NCBI RefSeq assembly: GCF_030407435.1
Contig: NZ_JASDDK010000008.1
Location: 1 to 64,000 of the forward strand
Reading direction: 5' to 3'
Length of the DNA: 64,000 nt
From: Winogradskyella bathintestinalis
GTDB lineage: Bacteria > Bacteroidota > Bacteroidia > Flavobacteriales > Flavobacteriaceae
A program made the translations under genes and the position numbers. Below, in pieces: positions 18,057 to 26,442 of this stretch (positions are counted from its first letter, which is position 1; every line of letters begins with the position of its first letter). The notes beneath the pieces are model-generated. The model worked only from the letters and a program-made list of their open reading frames with translations. It was not told the DNA's origin and made no database searches.

Positions 18057-19904
18057 ATGATAACCTCATCAAAATCAATTGCAACATTTGTAATTGCTTT
18101 ATTAATTTCAACGTCAAGCTTCACACAAGATTCTAAAGCAAAAACAACACCTATATTTAAGGATGGAGAAGCGCAAATTGTAGAAGCTTTTAATGGCGGC
18201 TTAAATGATTGGATTCATCACGACTTATGGGTAGAAACAGAATTTGATACGGATGGAGATGGCGAACCAGACCGCATGCACGTGTCGGTTACACGCCCTA
18301 AGCAAACGGATACTGAGGGCTTAAAGTTACCTGTAATTTATATTACTAGTCCGTATTTTGCTGGAGTTGCAGGAGATGCTCCTGGTATTATGTGGGATGT
18401 GAATATAGAATTGGGAGAAATTGCAAAAGCACGTGTTCATCCAAACGTTATTAGTCGACCAATGACGCGTCCGTTCATTTCCTATTCACATATTAATAAA
18501 TGGGTGCCAAGAGGTTACATAGTAGTACATTCGTCGTCTCCAGGAACAGGTTTATCAGATGGTGCCCCAACTATTGGTGGTGAAAATGAATCCTTAGCAC
18601 CAAAAACTGTTATCGATTGGTTATGCGGTAGAGCAAAAGGGTACACTGAACGTAATGGAAATGAAGAAGTTAATGCTTATTGGTCAACAGGAAAAGTAGG
18701 CATGACTGGGACATCATACAACGGAACACTTCCTTTAGCCGCAGCAACTACTGGGGTTGAGGGGTTAGAAGCCATAATTCCAATAGCGCCTAATACTTCT
18801 TATTATCATTACTACCGTTCTAATGGCTTGGTACGTTCACCAGGTGGTTATTTGGGTGAAGATATAGATGTTCTTTATGATTTTGTTCACAGTGGAGATA
18901 AAGACAAGCGCGCATTTAATAACCAAACAGTACGCGACACTAAAATGAAAAAAGGCATGGATAGAGAAACCGGCGACTATAATGATTTTTGGGCAGAAAG
19001 AGACTATCTAAATCAAATGCCTAAAATGAAAGCCGCCTTATTAATGTCTCATGGTTTTAACGATTGGAATGTAATGCCAGAGCATAGCTACCGTATTTAC
19101 AAGGCTGCGAAAGAATATGGATTACCAACGCAAATCTATTATCACCAAAAAGGTCATGGTGGTCCTCCACCCTTGACATTAATGAATCGATGGTTTTCTA
19201 AATATCTTCATGGTGTAGATAATGGTGTTGAAAAAGAAGAGAACAAAGCCTATATTGTAAGAGAAAATGACGATAGCCAAGAACCTACAGCTTACAAAGA
19301 TTATCCTAATCCCGACGCGTCATTTGTTACTTTAAATTTAACTGCTGGAGGCAAATCCTCAGGAGGTTTAACGCTCGATAAAGCTTCTAAAGCCGATGAA
19401 ACTTTTTTTGATGACGCCTCTATTTCTGGAAGCGATTTAGCAAAAGCAGCTAATTCTGAGAACAGATTATTGTACGTAACCTCCAAGTTAACTGAAGATC
19501 TACATATCTCTGGCGTACCAAAAGTTACCATAACATTAGCAAGTAGTAAAGCGGCTGCTAATTTATCCGTTTGGCTAGTATCGTTACCTTGGCAAGAAGG
19601 AAAAGCTGTTAAAATAACAGATAATATTATTACCCGTGGATGGGCAGATCCTAAAAATTATAAATCTTTAACTGAAGAAGAAAATTTAGTCCCAAATCAA
19701 TCATACAGTCTTACTTTTGACTTACAACCAGACGATCAAATAATTAAAGCCGGACAACAAATAGGCTTCATGATTTTCTCTAGTGATAAGGAGTTTACAC
19801 TACATCCAAAACCTGGAACAGAAATAGTAATTGAGTTAGATAAGACCACCTTGTCCTTACCTGTTGTTGGTGGCAAAAAAGGTTTTGAGCAAGCCTTTGA
19901 TTAA
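18057..19904 (+). CDS. Xaa-Pro dipeptidyl-peptidase-like secreted S15 hydrolase (CocE/NonD family)
   Basis: A 615-residue protein with a signal peptide (SIATFVIALLISTSSFTQ). The N-terminal part is an alpha/beta hydrolase of the S15/CocE type. The nucleophile is S220 in GMTGTSYNG, and the acid/His end is carried by HGFNDWNVMP and QKGHGGPP. The C-terminal part is the jelly-roll X-Pro C domain (LLYVTSKLTEDLHISGVPKVTI, LSVWLVSLPW). The family removes X-Pro dipeptides or splits related acyl bonds. Exact substrate is inferred, with periplasmic or outer-membrane location from the signal. Transcribed alone. Confidence 0.9.
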   Translation: MITSSKSIATFVIALLISTSSFTQDSKAKTTPIFKDGEAQIVEAFNGGLNDWIHHDLWVETEFDTDGDGEPDRMHVSVTRPKQTDTEGLKLPVIYITSPYFAGVAGDAPGIMWDVNIELGEIAKARVHPNVISRPMTRPFISYSHINKWVPRGYIVVHSSSPGTGLSDGAPTIGGENESLAPKTVIDWLCGRAKGYTERNGNEEVNAYWSTGKVGMTGTSYNGTLPLAAATTGVEGLEAIIPIAPNTSYYHYYRSNGLVRSPGGYLGEDIDVLYDFVHSGDKDKRAFNNQTVRDTKMKKGMDRETGDYNDFWAERDYLNQMPKMKAALLMSHGFNDWNVMPEHSYRIYKAAKEYGLPTQIYYHQKGHGGPPPLTLMNRWFSKYLHGVDNGVEKEENKAYIVRENDDSQEPTAYKDYPNPDASFVTLNLTAGGKSSGGLTLDKASKADETFFDDASISGSDLAKAANSENRLLYVTSKLTEDLHISGVPKVTITLASSKAAANLSVWLVSLPWQEGKAVKITDNIITRGWADPKNYKSLTEEENLVPNQSYSLTFDLQPDDQIIKAGQQIGFMIFSSDKEFTLHPKPGTEIVIELDKTTLSLPVVGGKKGFEQAFD

Positions 19905-19962
19905 ACATGCTTAATTGCATTTAGCTGTTTTGCTTTGAAACAAAATAAGCGACGTTTATTTC

Positions 19963-20646
19963 TTAGTTTTTGTCCTCTAACATAGGTACAAATCTAAAAT
20001 CACCAAATTCGTGTTTTTCAAAATCTTTTGGTCCTTTTCTAATAAAAAGGGTCATTACTTGCACATCATCACCAACCGGAATTACTAGTCGTCCACCAAT
20101 AGCTAATTGACTCAATAATGGATTAGGCACATAAGGAGCTCCAGCCGTAACAATAATACTTTTAAAAGGGGCTTCATCTGGCATCCCTTTATAGCCGTCA
20201 CCGAAAATGATACTTTTAGCCCTATACCCTATTTTAGGCAAAAATTTTGACGTTTTCTTAAAGAGTTCCTGCTGACGTTCAATACTAAAAACTTTTGCGC
20301 CTAGTTCTAATAACACAGCAGTTTGATAACCACTTCCTGTTCCAATTTCTAGGACTTTATCACCTGGTTGCACCTGTAATAATTCAGATTGAAAAGCCAC
20401 AGTATAGGGTTGAGAAATTGTTTGATCAGCAGCAATTGGAAATGCTTTATCCACATAAGCATGGTCAATAAATCCTGAATCCATAAACAAATGTCGAGGA
20501 ATTTTGCCCATAGCTTTTAAGACTCCTTTATCTTTTATTCCTTTATTTATTAGAATTTCAACAAGTTGCTGGCGCATTCCTTGATGCTTAAATGTATCTT
20601 TCAAAGCGTAGTTTAGTTTGTGTAAAAATAGCTCAAAGAATGGCAA
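19963..20646 (-). CDS. pcm: Protein-L-isoaspartate O-methyltransferase
   Basis: A 227-residue SAM-dependent enzyme that methylates isoaspartyl residues in damaged proteins. Seen: RHLFMDSGFIDHAYVDKAFPI, the substrate loop AADQTISQPYTVA, the SAM loop VLEIGTGSGYQTAVL, and IIVTAGAPYVPNPLLSQLAIGGRLVIPVG. Length is normal for bacterial Pcm. It is cytosolic, without a signal peptide. The plus-strand neighbour ends 58 bp from its 3' end, so the two are convergent. Confidence 0.95.
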   Translation of the reverse strand: MPFFELFLHKLNYALKDTFKHQGMRQQLVEILINKGIKDKGVLKAMGKIPRHLFMDSGFIDHAYVDKAFPIAADQTISQPYTVAFQSELLQVQPGDKVLEIGTGSGYQTAVLLELGAKVFSIERQQELFKKTSKFLPKIGYRAKSIIFGDGYKGMPDEAPFKSIIVTAGAPYVPNPLLSQLAIGGRLVIPVGDDVQVMTLFIRKGPKDFEKHEFGDFRFVPMLEDKN

Positions 20647-20819
20647 ATTCCAACCTCTAAAAGTTCAAATTCTAAAAATTATCCCATAGAAATAGGACTA
20701 AATCCTGAGGGTTAATTAAAAGACAAGTTTTGCTTTCAATCGATTTCCATTAGAATTATTCGCTTATCAATTTCTCAGTATTTTACATTTTCTTTTTTCA
20801 ATTTCTGAACGAAAACGAC

Positions 20820-20827
20820 TATTTTTG
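20820..20827 (+). promoter_or_regulatory. -7 box TATTTTTG upstream of the Gfo/Idh/MocA gene
   Basis: An exact TAnnTTTG match, 16 bp before ATG 20844. No TTG at the consensus distance; a T-rich stretch occupies that position. Confidence 0.35.
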
Positions 20828-20843
20828 TTAAAAACAGAAAAAC

Positions 20844-21803
20844 ATGCTTAAAGTTGGTGTTCTTGGTGCTGGTCACCTTGGTAAAATTCATTTAAGATTA
20901 CTCAACCAATCCAATAAATATGATCTTATCGGTTTTTATGATGCAGATGCGGATAACGCAAAACGCGTTGTAGAAGAATTTGGTTATACATATTATGATT
21001 CTATAGACGAATTAATCGATGCGGTTGATGTAGTAGATATTGTAACACCTACGCTTTCGCATTACGACTGTGCTAAAATAGCCATCAAAAAAGGCAAACA
21101 TGTTTTTATTGAGAAGCCTATTACGAATACCGTTGAAGAAGCGGAAACTATTAGAACCTTGGTCGCAGAACATGGGGTTAAAGGTCAAGTTGGCCATGTA
21201 GAGCGATTTAATCCTGCATTTATTGGGGTCAAAGATCAGATTGTAAACCCAATGTTTATAGAATGTCACAGATTGGCAGAATTTAATCCTCGTGGAACCG
21301 ATGTGCCTGTAGTGCTAGATTTAATGATTCACGATATTGATATCATTCTTTCGGTTGTACAATCGCCTGTAAAACATATTTCGGCGAGTGGTGTTTCTGT
21401 AGTCAGTGAAACCCCAGATATCGCTAATGCACGTATCGAATTTAAAAACGGGTGCGTAGCCAATTTAACCGCCAGTAGAATTTCTTTGAAAAATATGCGT
21501 AAGACACGATTCTTTCAAAAAGATGCTTACATATCTGTAGATTTTCTTGAAAAGAAGTGTGAAGTCGTAAAAATGAAAGATGCGCCAGATAATCCTGGGG
21601 ATTTCGATATGATTCTTCAAAATGCAGAAGGTATAAAAAAGCAAATTTATTTTGACAATCCAGATATCGCCAATAACAACGCTATATTAGACGAGTTAGA
21701 AACATTTGCCGATGCTATTACCAATAATACAAAACCGATTGTGACTTTGCATGATGGCACAGAAGCCCTAAGAGTTGCTAATATGATAATTAATCAGTTT
21801 TAG
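20844..21803 (+). CDS. Gfo/Idh/MocA-family NAD(P)-dependent oxidoreductase
   Basis: A 319-residue protein with an N-terminal Rossmann fold (VGVLGAGHLGKIH, residues 3-15), the family motif EKPITNT (catalytic Lys) and a C-terminal sheet domain. Conserved VGHVERFNPA and DLMIHDIDIILS place the active site. This flavobacterial form is often found beside 3-hydroxybutyryl-CoA dehydrogenase, as here. Substrate unknown. Cytosolic. Confidence 0.92.
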   Translation: MLKVGVLGAGHLGKIHLRLLNQSNKYDLIGFYDADADNAKRVVEEFGYTYYDSIDELIDAVDVVDIVTPTLSHYDCAKIAIKKGKHVFIEKPITNTVEEAETIRTLVAEHGVKGQVGHVERFNPAFIGVKDQIVNPMFIECHRLAEFNPRGTDVPVVLDLMIHDIDIILSVVQSPVKHISASGVSVVSETPDIANARIEFKNGCVANLTASRISLKNMRKTRFFQKDAYISVDFLEKKCEVVKMKDAPDNPGDFDMILQNAEGIKKQIYFDNPDIANNNAILDELETFADAITNNTKPIVTLHDGTEALRVANMIINQF

Positions 21804-21890
21804 AAACTAAACGACACTACGAAGGAAGAATGATTGAAACCATCTTTTTTACTAAAAATCAATCACTTATTAAATTATAATACAAACAGA

Positions 21891-21918
21891 TTGCCTCGAC
21901 TTAAAAAAAGTCGCGCAA
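21891..21918 (+). promoter_or_regulatory. Interrupted hairpin just upstream of the hydroxybutyryl-CoA dehydrogenase gene
   Basis: TTGC (21891-21894) and CGACTT (21897-21902) pair with AAGTCG (21908-21913) and GCAA (21915-21918) around an A5 loop. It ends 17 bp before ATG 21936, with no T run, so a leader hairpin or operator is likelier than a terminator. Confidence 0.35.
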
Positions 21919-21935
21919 AGACAAATACATCATAA

Positions 21936-22826
21936 ATGAAAAACATAGCAGTAATTGGTGCAGGAACCATGGGAAACGGAATTGCCCACACGTTTGCACA
22001 GTCAGGATTTAACGTTCAACTTATAGATATTAGCGACGCTTCTTTAGAAAAGGGGATGAACACTATTTCTCGAAATTTAGACAGAATGGTAGCTAAAGAA
22101 AAAATTAGTGAAACTGATAAGTCAGATACTCTAGGAAAAATTACAACGTTCACAAATACCGAAGAAGGTATAAAACATGCTGATTTAATAGTTGAAGCCG
22201 CAACTGAAAACTTAGATTTAAAATTAAAAATTTTTAAACAACTTGATGACGTTTGTAACGAAAACGCCATCTTAGCAACCAATACTTCTTCAATTTCTAT
22301 TACTCAAATTGCAGCGGTTACAAGTCGACCAGAGAAGGTGATTGGAATGCATTTTATGAACCCAGTACCAATTATGAAATTGGTAGAAATCATTAGAGGT
22401 TATAGTACTAGCGACGAAGTGACGAATACGATCATGGAATTATCTAAGACTTTAGGTAAAGTGCCTACAGAGGTTAATGATTATCCTGGCTTTGTAGCTA
22501 ACCGTATTTTAATGCCTATGATTAATGAATCTATTGAAACTCTTTACAACGGAGTAGCTGGAGTTGAAGAAATAGATACTGTAATGAAATTAGGAATGGC
22601 ACACCCGATGGGGCCTTTACAATTAGCCGATTTTATTGGATTGGATGTCTGTTTATCTATCCTAAACGTGATGTACGATGGTTTCAAGAATCCAAAATAT
22701 GCGCCTTGTCCTCTACTGGTTAATATGGTTATGGCAGGTAAATTAGGTGTAAAATCTGGTGAAGGATTTTATGATTATGCTGAGAGTCGGAAAGCTGAGA
22801 AGGTTGCGACGCAGTTTTTGAAGTAG
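21936..22826 (+). CDS. 3-hydroxybutyryl-CoA dehydrogenase
   Basis: A 296-residue 3-hydroxyacyl-CoA dehydrogenase (Hbd/PaaH type). The NAD-binding GAGTMG (8-13) is at the N terminus, then ADLIVEAATENLDLK, ATNTSSISIT, the catalytic His of GMHFMNPVPIMKLVEII, and a C-terminal helical domain (DYPGFVANRILMPMINE, GMAHPMGPLQLADFIGLD). Single-domain length (about 290) excludes the fused FadB/FadJ type. It oxidises (S)-3-hydroxybutyryl-CoA to acetoacetyl-CoA in fatty-acid or polyester metabolism. It is co-oriented with the Gfo/Idh/MocA gene 132 bp upstream. Confidence 0.95.
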   Translation: MKNIAVIGAGTMGNGIAHTFAQSGFNVQLIDISDASLEKGMNTISRNLDRMVAKEKISETDKSDTLGKITTFTNTEEGIKHADLIVEAATENLDLKLKIFKQLDDVCNENAILATNTSSISITQIAAVTSRPEKVIGMHFMNPVPIMKLVEIIRGYSTSDEVTNTIMELSKTLGKVPTEVNDYPGFVANRILMPMINESIETLYNGVAGVEEIDTVMKLGMAHPMGPLQLADFIGLDVCLSILNVMYDGFKNPKYAPCPLLVNMVMAGKLGVKSGEGFYDYAESRKAEKVATQFLK

Positions 22827-22827
22827 G

Positions 22828-22865
22828 AAGTGCGATGTAAAATGCAAAGTACGACGTAACATTGT
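22828..22865. repeat. Imperfect 19-bp tandem AAGT-type repeat
   Basis: Two adjacent 19-bp units start with AAGT (22828 and 22847) and agree at 13 of 19 bases (AAGTnCGAnGTAAnAT core). A related stretch in inverse orientation (TTTACTTTACACTTATTACTT) lies at 23032-23052, before the next gene. Confidence 0.45.
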
Positions 22866-23056
22866 TAATTCATAAATCGCTACAATCACAACATCAGCAA
22901 TTTTTTGAAGTTACAATAAGACAGCGCTAATCTTTTTAAGTTAGATTATTATGAATTCTAAAATTCGGTGCAAATAACTCTTAATATAAAATAGAACCTC
23001 ATAAATAATAAATCTTACCTCCTACACACCTTTTACTTTACACTTATTACTTAAAA

Positions 23057-24295
23057 ATGCCAAAAATAATACCATTCAAAGCCGTTAAACCCACAAGAGC
23101 TATCGTTGGTCTTGTAGCTTCACGTCCTTATCAGAGTTATACTTTAGATGAACGCGAATCTCGAATGGCTTATAATCCGTACAGCTTTCTTCATATTGTA
23201 AATCCTGGTTACAAATATCATCAAGAGGTTAAAGGTGAAGAACGTTACCGATTAGTGAAGAATCGGTATTTGGAATTTAAGGAGGATGGAGTATTCATTC
23301 AAGATGAAAAACCGTCGTTTTACGTGTATAAAATTGTGAATCGTCATGGGCAAGAATTCAACGGCATCATTGCAGCAACAAGCGCTGAGGATTACGAAAA
23401 TGATATCATAAAAAAGCATGAAGACACCATAGCAAAACGCGAGGAAACTTTTAAGACTTATCTGCAAACCGTAGGTTTTAATGCAGAACCGGTGCTGCTA
23501 ACCTATCCTGATAATGATACCATTGCAGAAATTATAAAGCAGACACAAAAGGGACATGCTGAATTTGAATTTACAATGACTTATAGAGATACTCATTATT
23601 TATGGAAAATAGATAACGAAGGCGTCATGTCTACAATTCAAAAAGAATTTAATAAAATGAACAAGGTGTATATAGCTGATGGTCACCATAGATCGGCTTC
23701 ATCTTATTTATTATATAAAGATGAAAAACAGAAAAACCCAAATCATCTAGGCAGCGAATCCTATAATTTTTTTATGTCGTATTTAATTCCCGAATCAGAG
23801 TTGGTAATCCATGAATTCAATCGACTTATTAAAGATTTAAACGGTTTAACAAAAGAAGAGTTTTTAATTCAATTAGATGAATTATATCGCATTGAAAATC
23901 GAGGTATTATGCCTTATAGTCCAACAAAGCCACATCATTTTAGCATGTATTTAGATGGTGAATTTTATTCGTTATATTTACGAAAAACAGCGTATAAATT
24001 TAATACCGCATTAGATCAATTAGATGCGCAACTACTATATACAACGATACTTCAACCCATCTTAAACATTAACGATTTAAGGCACGATAATCGTATTTCT
24101 TACGTTAATGGTCAACATGAAATGATTACTATAAAAAGCAGTGTTGATAGTGGAGAATATACTGTTGGCTTTGGTATGTGTCCTTCAAATGTTTTGCAGA
24201 TGAAACAAATTGCAGATGAAGGTTTAACAATGCCTCCAAAAAGCACCTATATTCTACCTAAATTGCGAAGCGGAATTACTATATATGAATATTAA
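23057..24295 (+). CDS. DUF1015 family protein
   Basis: A 412-residue cytosolic protein of the DUF1015 family. It starts IIPFKAVKPTRAIVGLVASRPYQSYT and carries YNPYSFLHIVNPG. The signature YIADGHHRSASSYLLY lies near residues 208-223. It ends KSTYILPKLRSGITIYE. The family has no established reaction. In Bacteroidetes it is often linked to serine biosynthesis genes (serA/serC), which are not in this window. The GHHR motif suggests a phosphate or nucleotide site. That is inference. Confidence 0.9.
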   Translation: MPKIIPFKAVKPTRAIVGLVASRPYQSYTLDERESRMAYNPYSFLHIVNPGYKYHQEVKGEERYRLVKNRYLEFKEDGVFIQDEKPSFYVYKIVNRHGQEFNGIIAATSAEDYENDIIKKHEDTIAKREETFKTYLQTVGFNAEPVLLTYPDNDTIAEIIKQTQKGHAEFEFTMTYRDTHYLWKIDNEGVMSTIQKEFNKMNKVYIADGHHRSASSYLLYKDEKQKNPNHLGSESYNFFMSYLIPESELVIHEFNRLIKDLNGLTKEEFLIQLDELYRIENRGIMPYSPTKPHHFSMYLDGEFYSLYLRKTAYKFNTALDQLDAQLLYTTILQPILNINDLRHDNRISYVNGQHEMITIKSSVDSGEYTVGFGMCPSNVLQMKQIADEGLTMPPKSTYILPKLRSGITIYEY

Positions 24296-24355
24296 GGTGT
24301 AAAACTATTGAGTCGCTCAATCAGAAAATAGACACTGAATAATTAATAAGAACAA

Positions 24356-25009
24356 ATGAGTATAAAAGAGAACCTGAATAACCTTAAATCTAACATTCCT
24401 GATAAAGTCGTTCTCGTAGCAGTTTCAAAAACGAAACCAATCAGTGATTTAATGGAAGCTTACAATACGGGTCAGCGCATTTTTGGGGAAAATAAGATCC
24501 AAGAAATGGTAGACAAGTATGAAGAGATGCCGAAGGATATTGAATGGCACATGATAGGGCATGTTCAGCGAAATAAGGTGAAATACATGGCTGAATTTGT
24601 GAATCTAATTCATGGCGTAGATAGTTTAAAATTGCTAAAAGAAATCAACAAACAAGCTGAAAAACACCATAGGGTCATTAATTGTTTACTTCAAATAAAA
24701 ATCGCTGAAGAAGACAGCAAATTTGGAATGTCTGCAGAAGATGCATCGGCCCTACTTAGTTCTGAGAAATTTGCCGAATTAAAAAATGTGGAGGTTATTG
24801 GTTTAATGGGCATGGCCACGTTTACAGATAATATGAATCAGGTTGAAAAAGAATTCAAATTCCTAAGACACACATTTTCAAACCTTAAAAACACAAATCC
24901 TCAACTTGAAATTATTAGCATGGGAATGAGTGGGGATTACCAATTAGCTATTGACTGCGGAAGTACGATGATTCGAGTTGGAAGTAGTATATTTGGAGTA
25001 AGAAATTAA
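24356..25009 (+). CDS. YggS-family PLP homeostasis protein
   Basis: A 217-residue alanine-racemase-like barrel protein with the PLP lysine in LVAVSKTKP (about K25). Seen: GENKIQEMVDKYE, WHMIGHVQRNKVKY (His of the family), VIGLMGMATFTDN, and the phosphate loop SMGMSGDYQLAIDCGSTMIRVGSSIFG. The family buffers pyridoxal phosphate and affects amino-acid pools rather than racemising. It sits in a co-oriented run between DUF1015 and the nuclease gene. Confidence 0.94.
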   Translation: MSIKENLNNLKSNIPDKVVLVAVSKTKPISDLMEAYNTGQRIFGENKIQEMVDKYEEMPKDIEWHMIGHVQRNKVKYMAEFVNLIHGVDSLKLLKEINKQAEKHHRVINCLLQIKIAEEDSKFGMSAEDASALLSSEKFAELKNVEVIGLMGMATFTDNMNQVEKEFKFLRHTFSNLKNTNPQLEIISMGMSGDYQLAIDCGSTMIRVGSSIFGVRN

Positions 25010-25072
25010 TTCTTAGTCGCCGTTACAATTTACTAATCAAGACCTAACCCTTAACCATTAAACAATAAGAAT

Positions 25073-26437
25073 ATTTACGCTATACTAGACATAGAAACCA
25101 CTGGTGGGAAGTATAATGAAGAAGGCATCACAGAAATTGCAATCTATCAATTTGATGGCCATAGAGTAACGGATCAGTTTATTTCATTAGTAAATCCGGA
25201 GCGCGAAATTCAACCTTTTGTAGTTAATCTTACAGGAATTAATTCTAAAATGCTTAAAAACGCACCTAAATTTTATGAGGTGGCCAAACGCATTGTTGAG
25301 ATTACTGAAGACTGCATATTAGTAGCGCATAACTCTTCTTTTGATTATAGAATATTAAAGACAGAATTTAAACGCTTAGGTTTTCCTTTTAAACGAAAAA
25401 GTTTATGTACCGTTGAGCTATCACAGCAACTTATTCCTAATATGGAATCTTATAGCTTAGGCAAATTAACACGTGCTCTAGGTATTCCTTTAAGCGACAG
25501 GCATAGAGCCAATGGAGATGCAATGGCAACTGTTAAGTTGTTTAAGATGTTATTAAATAAAGATTTAGATAAGATTATTGTTAAAGATGCCATTAAGGTT
25601 GAGCAGAAATCTAAAATAGCTCCTAATCTTAATTCTATAATTGAAAAATTACCGTCAGATACTGGAGTGTATTATATTTATAATGTAGACGGTGATATCA
25701 TCTATATTGGTAAAAGTAAAAATATAAGAAAACGAATTATTCAACATTTTACTGGTACTAATTCTAAATCTAAGAAAATTCAAAAATTAGTAAGTACGGT
25801 TACTTATGAGAGAACAGGTAGTGAATTAGCCGCATTACTGAAAGAAAGCGCTGAAATTAAAGCAAATAAACCCATTTTTAATAGGTCTTTGAAACGCACA
25901 ATTTTCACTCATGCGCTTTATAGTTTTACCGATAAAAACGGTTATATTAACCTTAAAATAGACAAGTCTGACAGCCAAGAGCAATCCATTACCACCTTTA
26001 ATACAAAAGCAAGTGGAAGACAGTTTTTATTTAAAGCGGTAGATGAGTTTAATCTTTGTCAAAAATTAACGGGACTGTACGATACAAGGACGAGCTGTTT
26101 TAAGCATGAAGTTAAAGAGTGCCAAGGAGCTTGTATTAATAAAGAATCAGCAGAATTATACAATAAACGTGTCAATGCACTTATAGAAAAATACAACTAT
26201 GTTAATAAAGACATGGTGATTATAGATAAAGGACGTGATATACATGAAAAATGTGCTTTTTTAATTGAAAACGGCACCTTTAAAGGCTTTGGCTTTTTTG
26301 ACTTAAACCACCAAATAAATAATAAGGCTATTTTAAAATCCCTCATTACACCGATGGAAAATAACAGAGATACCAAACATATCATTCAAAGTTATTTACG
26401 TCGAAACAAACGTTTAAAATTGATAGAATTAAACTAA
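25073..26437 (+). CDS. DnaQ-like DEDDh exonuclease fused to GIY-YIG nuclease
   Basis: The coding frame is open from 25055, yet contains no ATG, GTG or TTG before 25250. Conserved exonuclease residues lie between (D6 and E8 of YAILDIETTGG). The best start is ATT 25073, giving IYAILDIETTGG and 454 residues. Exo motifs: DIETTGG, VAHNSSFDYR, HRANGDA (DEDDh). A UvrC-like GIY-YIG domain follows: GVYYIY (198-203), IIYIGKSKNIRKR, ERTGSELAALLKESAEIK. The C-terminal part has GLYDTRTSCFKHEVKECQGACI, a Cys cluster also seen in UvrC/Cho relatives. It would both incise and degrade DNA. It sits between YggS and a DUF3857 gene, 5 bp ahead of the latter. Confidence 0.88.
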   Translation: MYAILDIETTGGKYNEEGITEIAIYQFDGHRVTDQFISLVNPEREIQPFVVNLTGINSKMLKNAPKFYEVAKRIVEITEDCILVAHNSSFDYRILKTEFKRLGFPFKRKSLCTVELSQQLIPNMESYSLGKLTRALGIPLSDRHRANGDAMATVKLFKMLLNKDLDKIIVKDAIKVEQKSKIAPNLNSIIEKLPSDTGVYYIYNVDGDIIYIGKSKNIRKRIIQHFTGTNSKSKKIQKLVSTVTYERTGSELAALLKESAEIKANKPIFNRSLKRTIFTHALYSFTDKNGYINLKIDKSDSQEQSITTFNTKASGRQFLFKAVDEFNLCQKLTGLYDTRTSCFKHEVKECQGACINKESAELYNKRVNALIEKYNYVNKDMVIIDKGRDIHEKCAFLIENGTFKGFGFFDLNHQINNKAILKSLITPMENNRDTKHIIQSYLRRNKRLKLIELN

Positions 26438-26442
26438 TACTA

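Noticed and set aside
20446..20456. TTATCCACA, an exact DnaA box
   Set aside because: Single copy inside the pcm gene, far from dnaA. An origin needs a cluster of boxes and an unwinding region.
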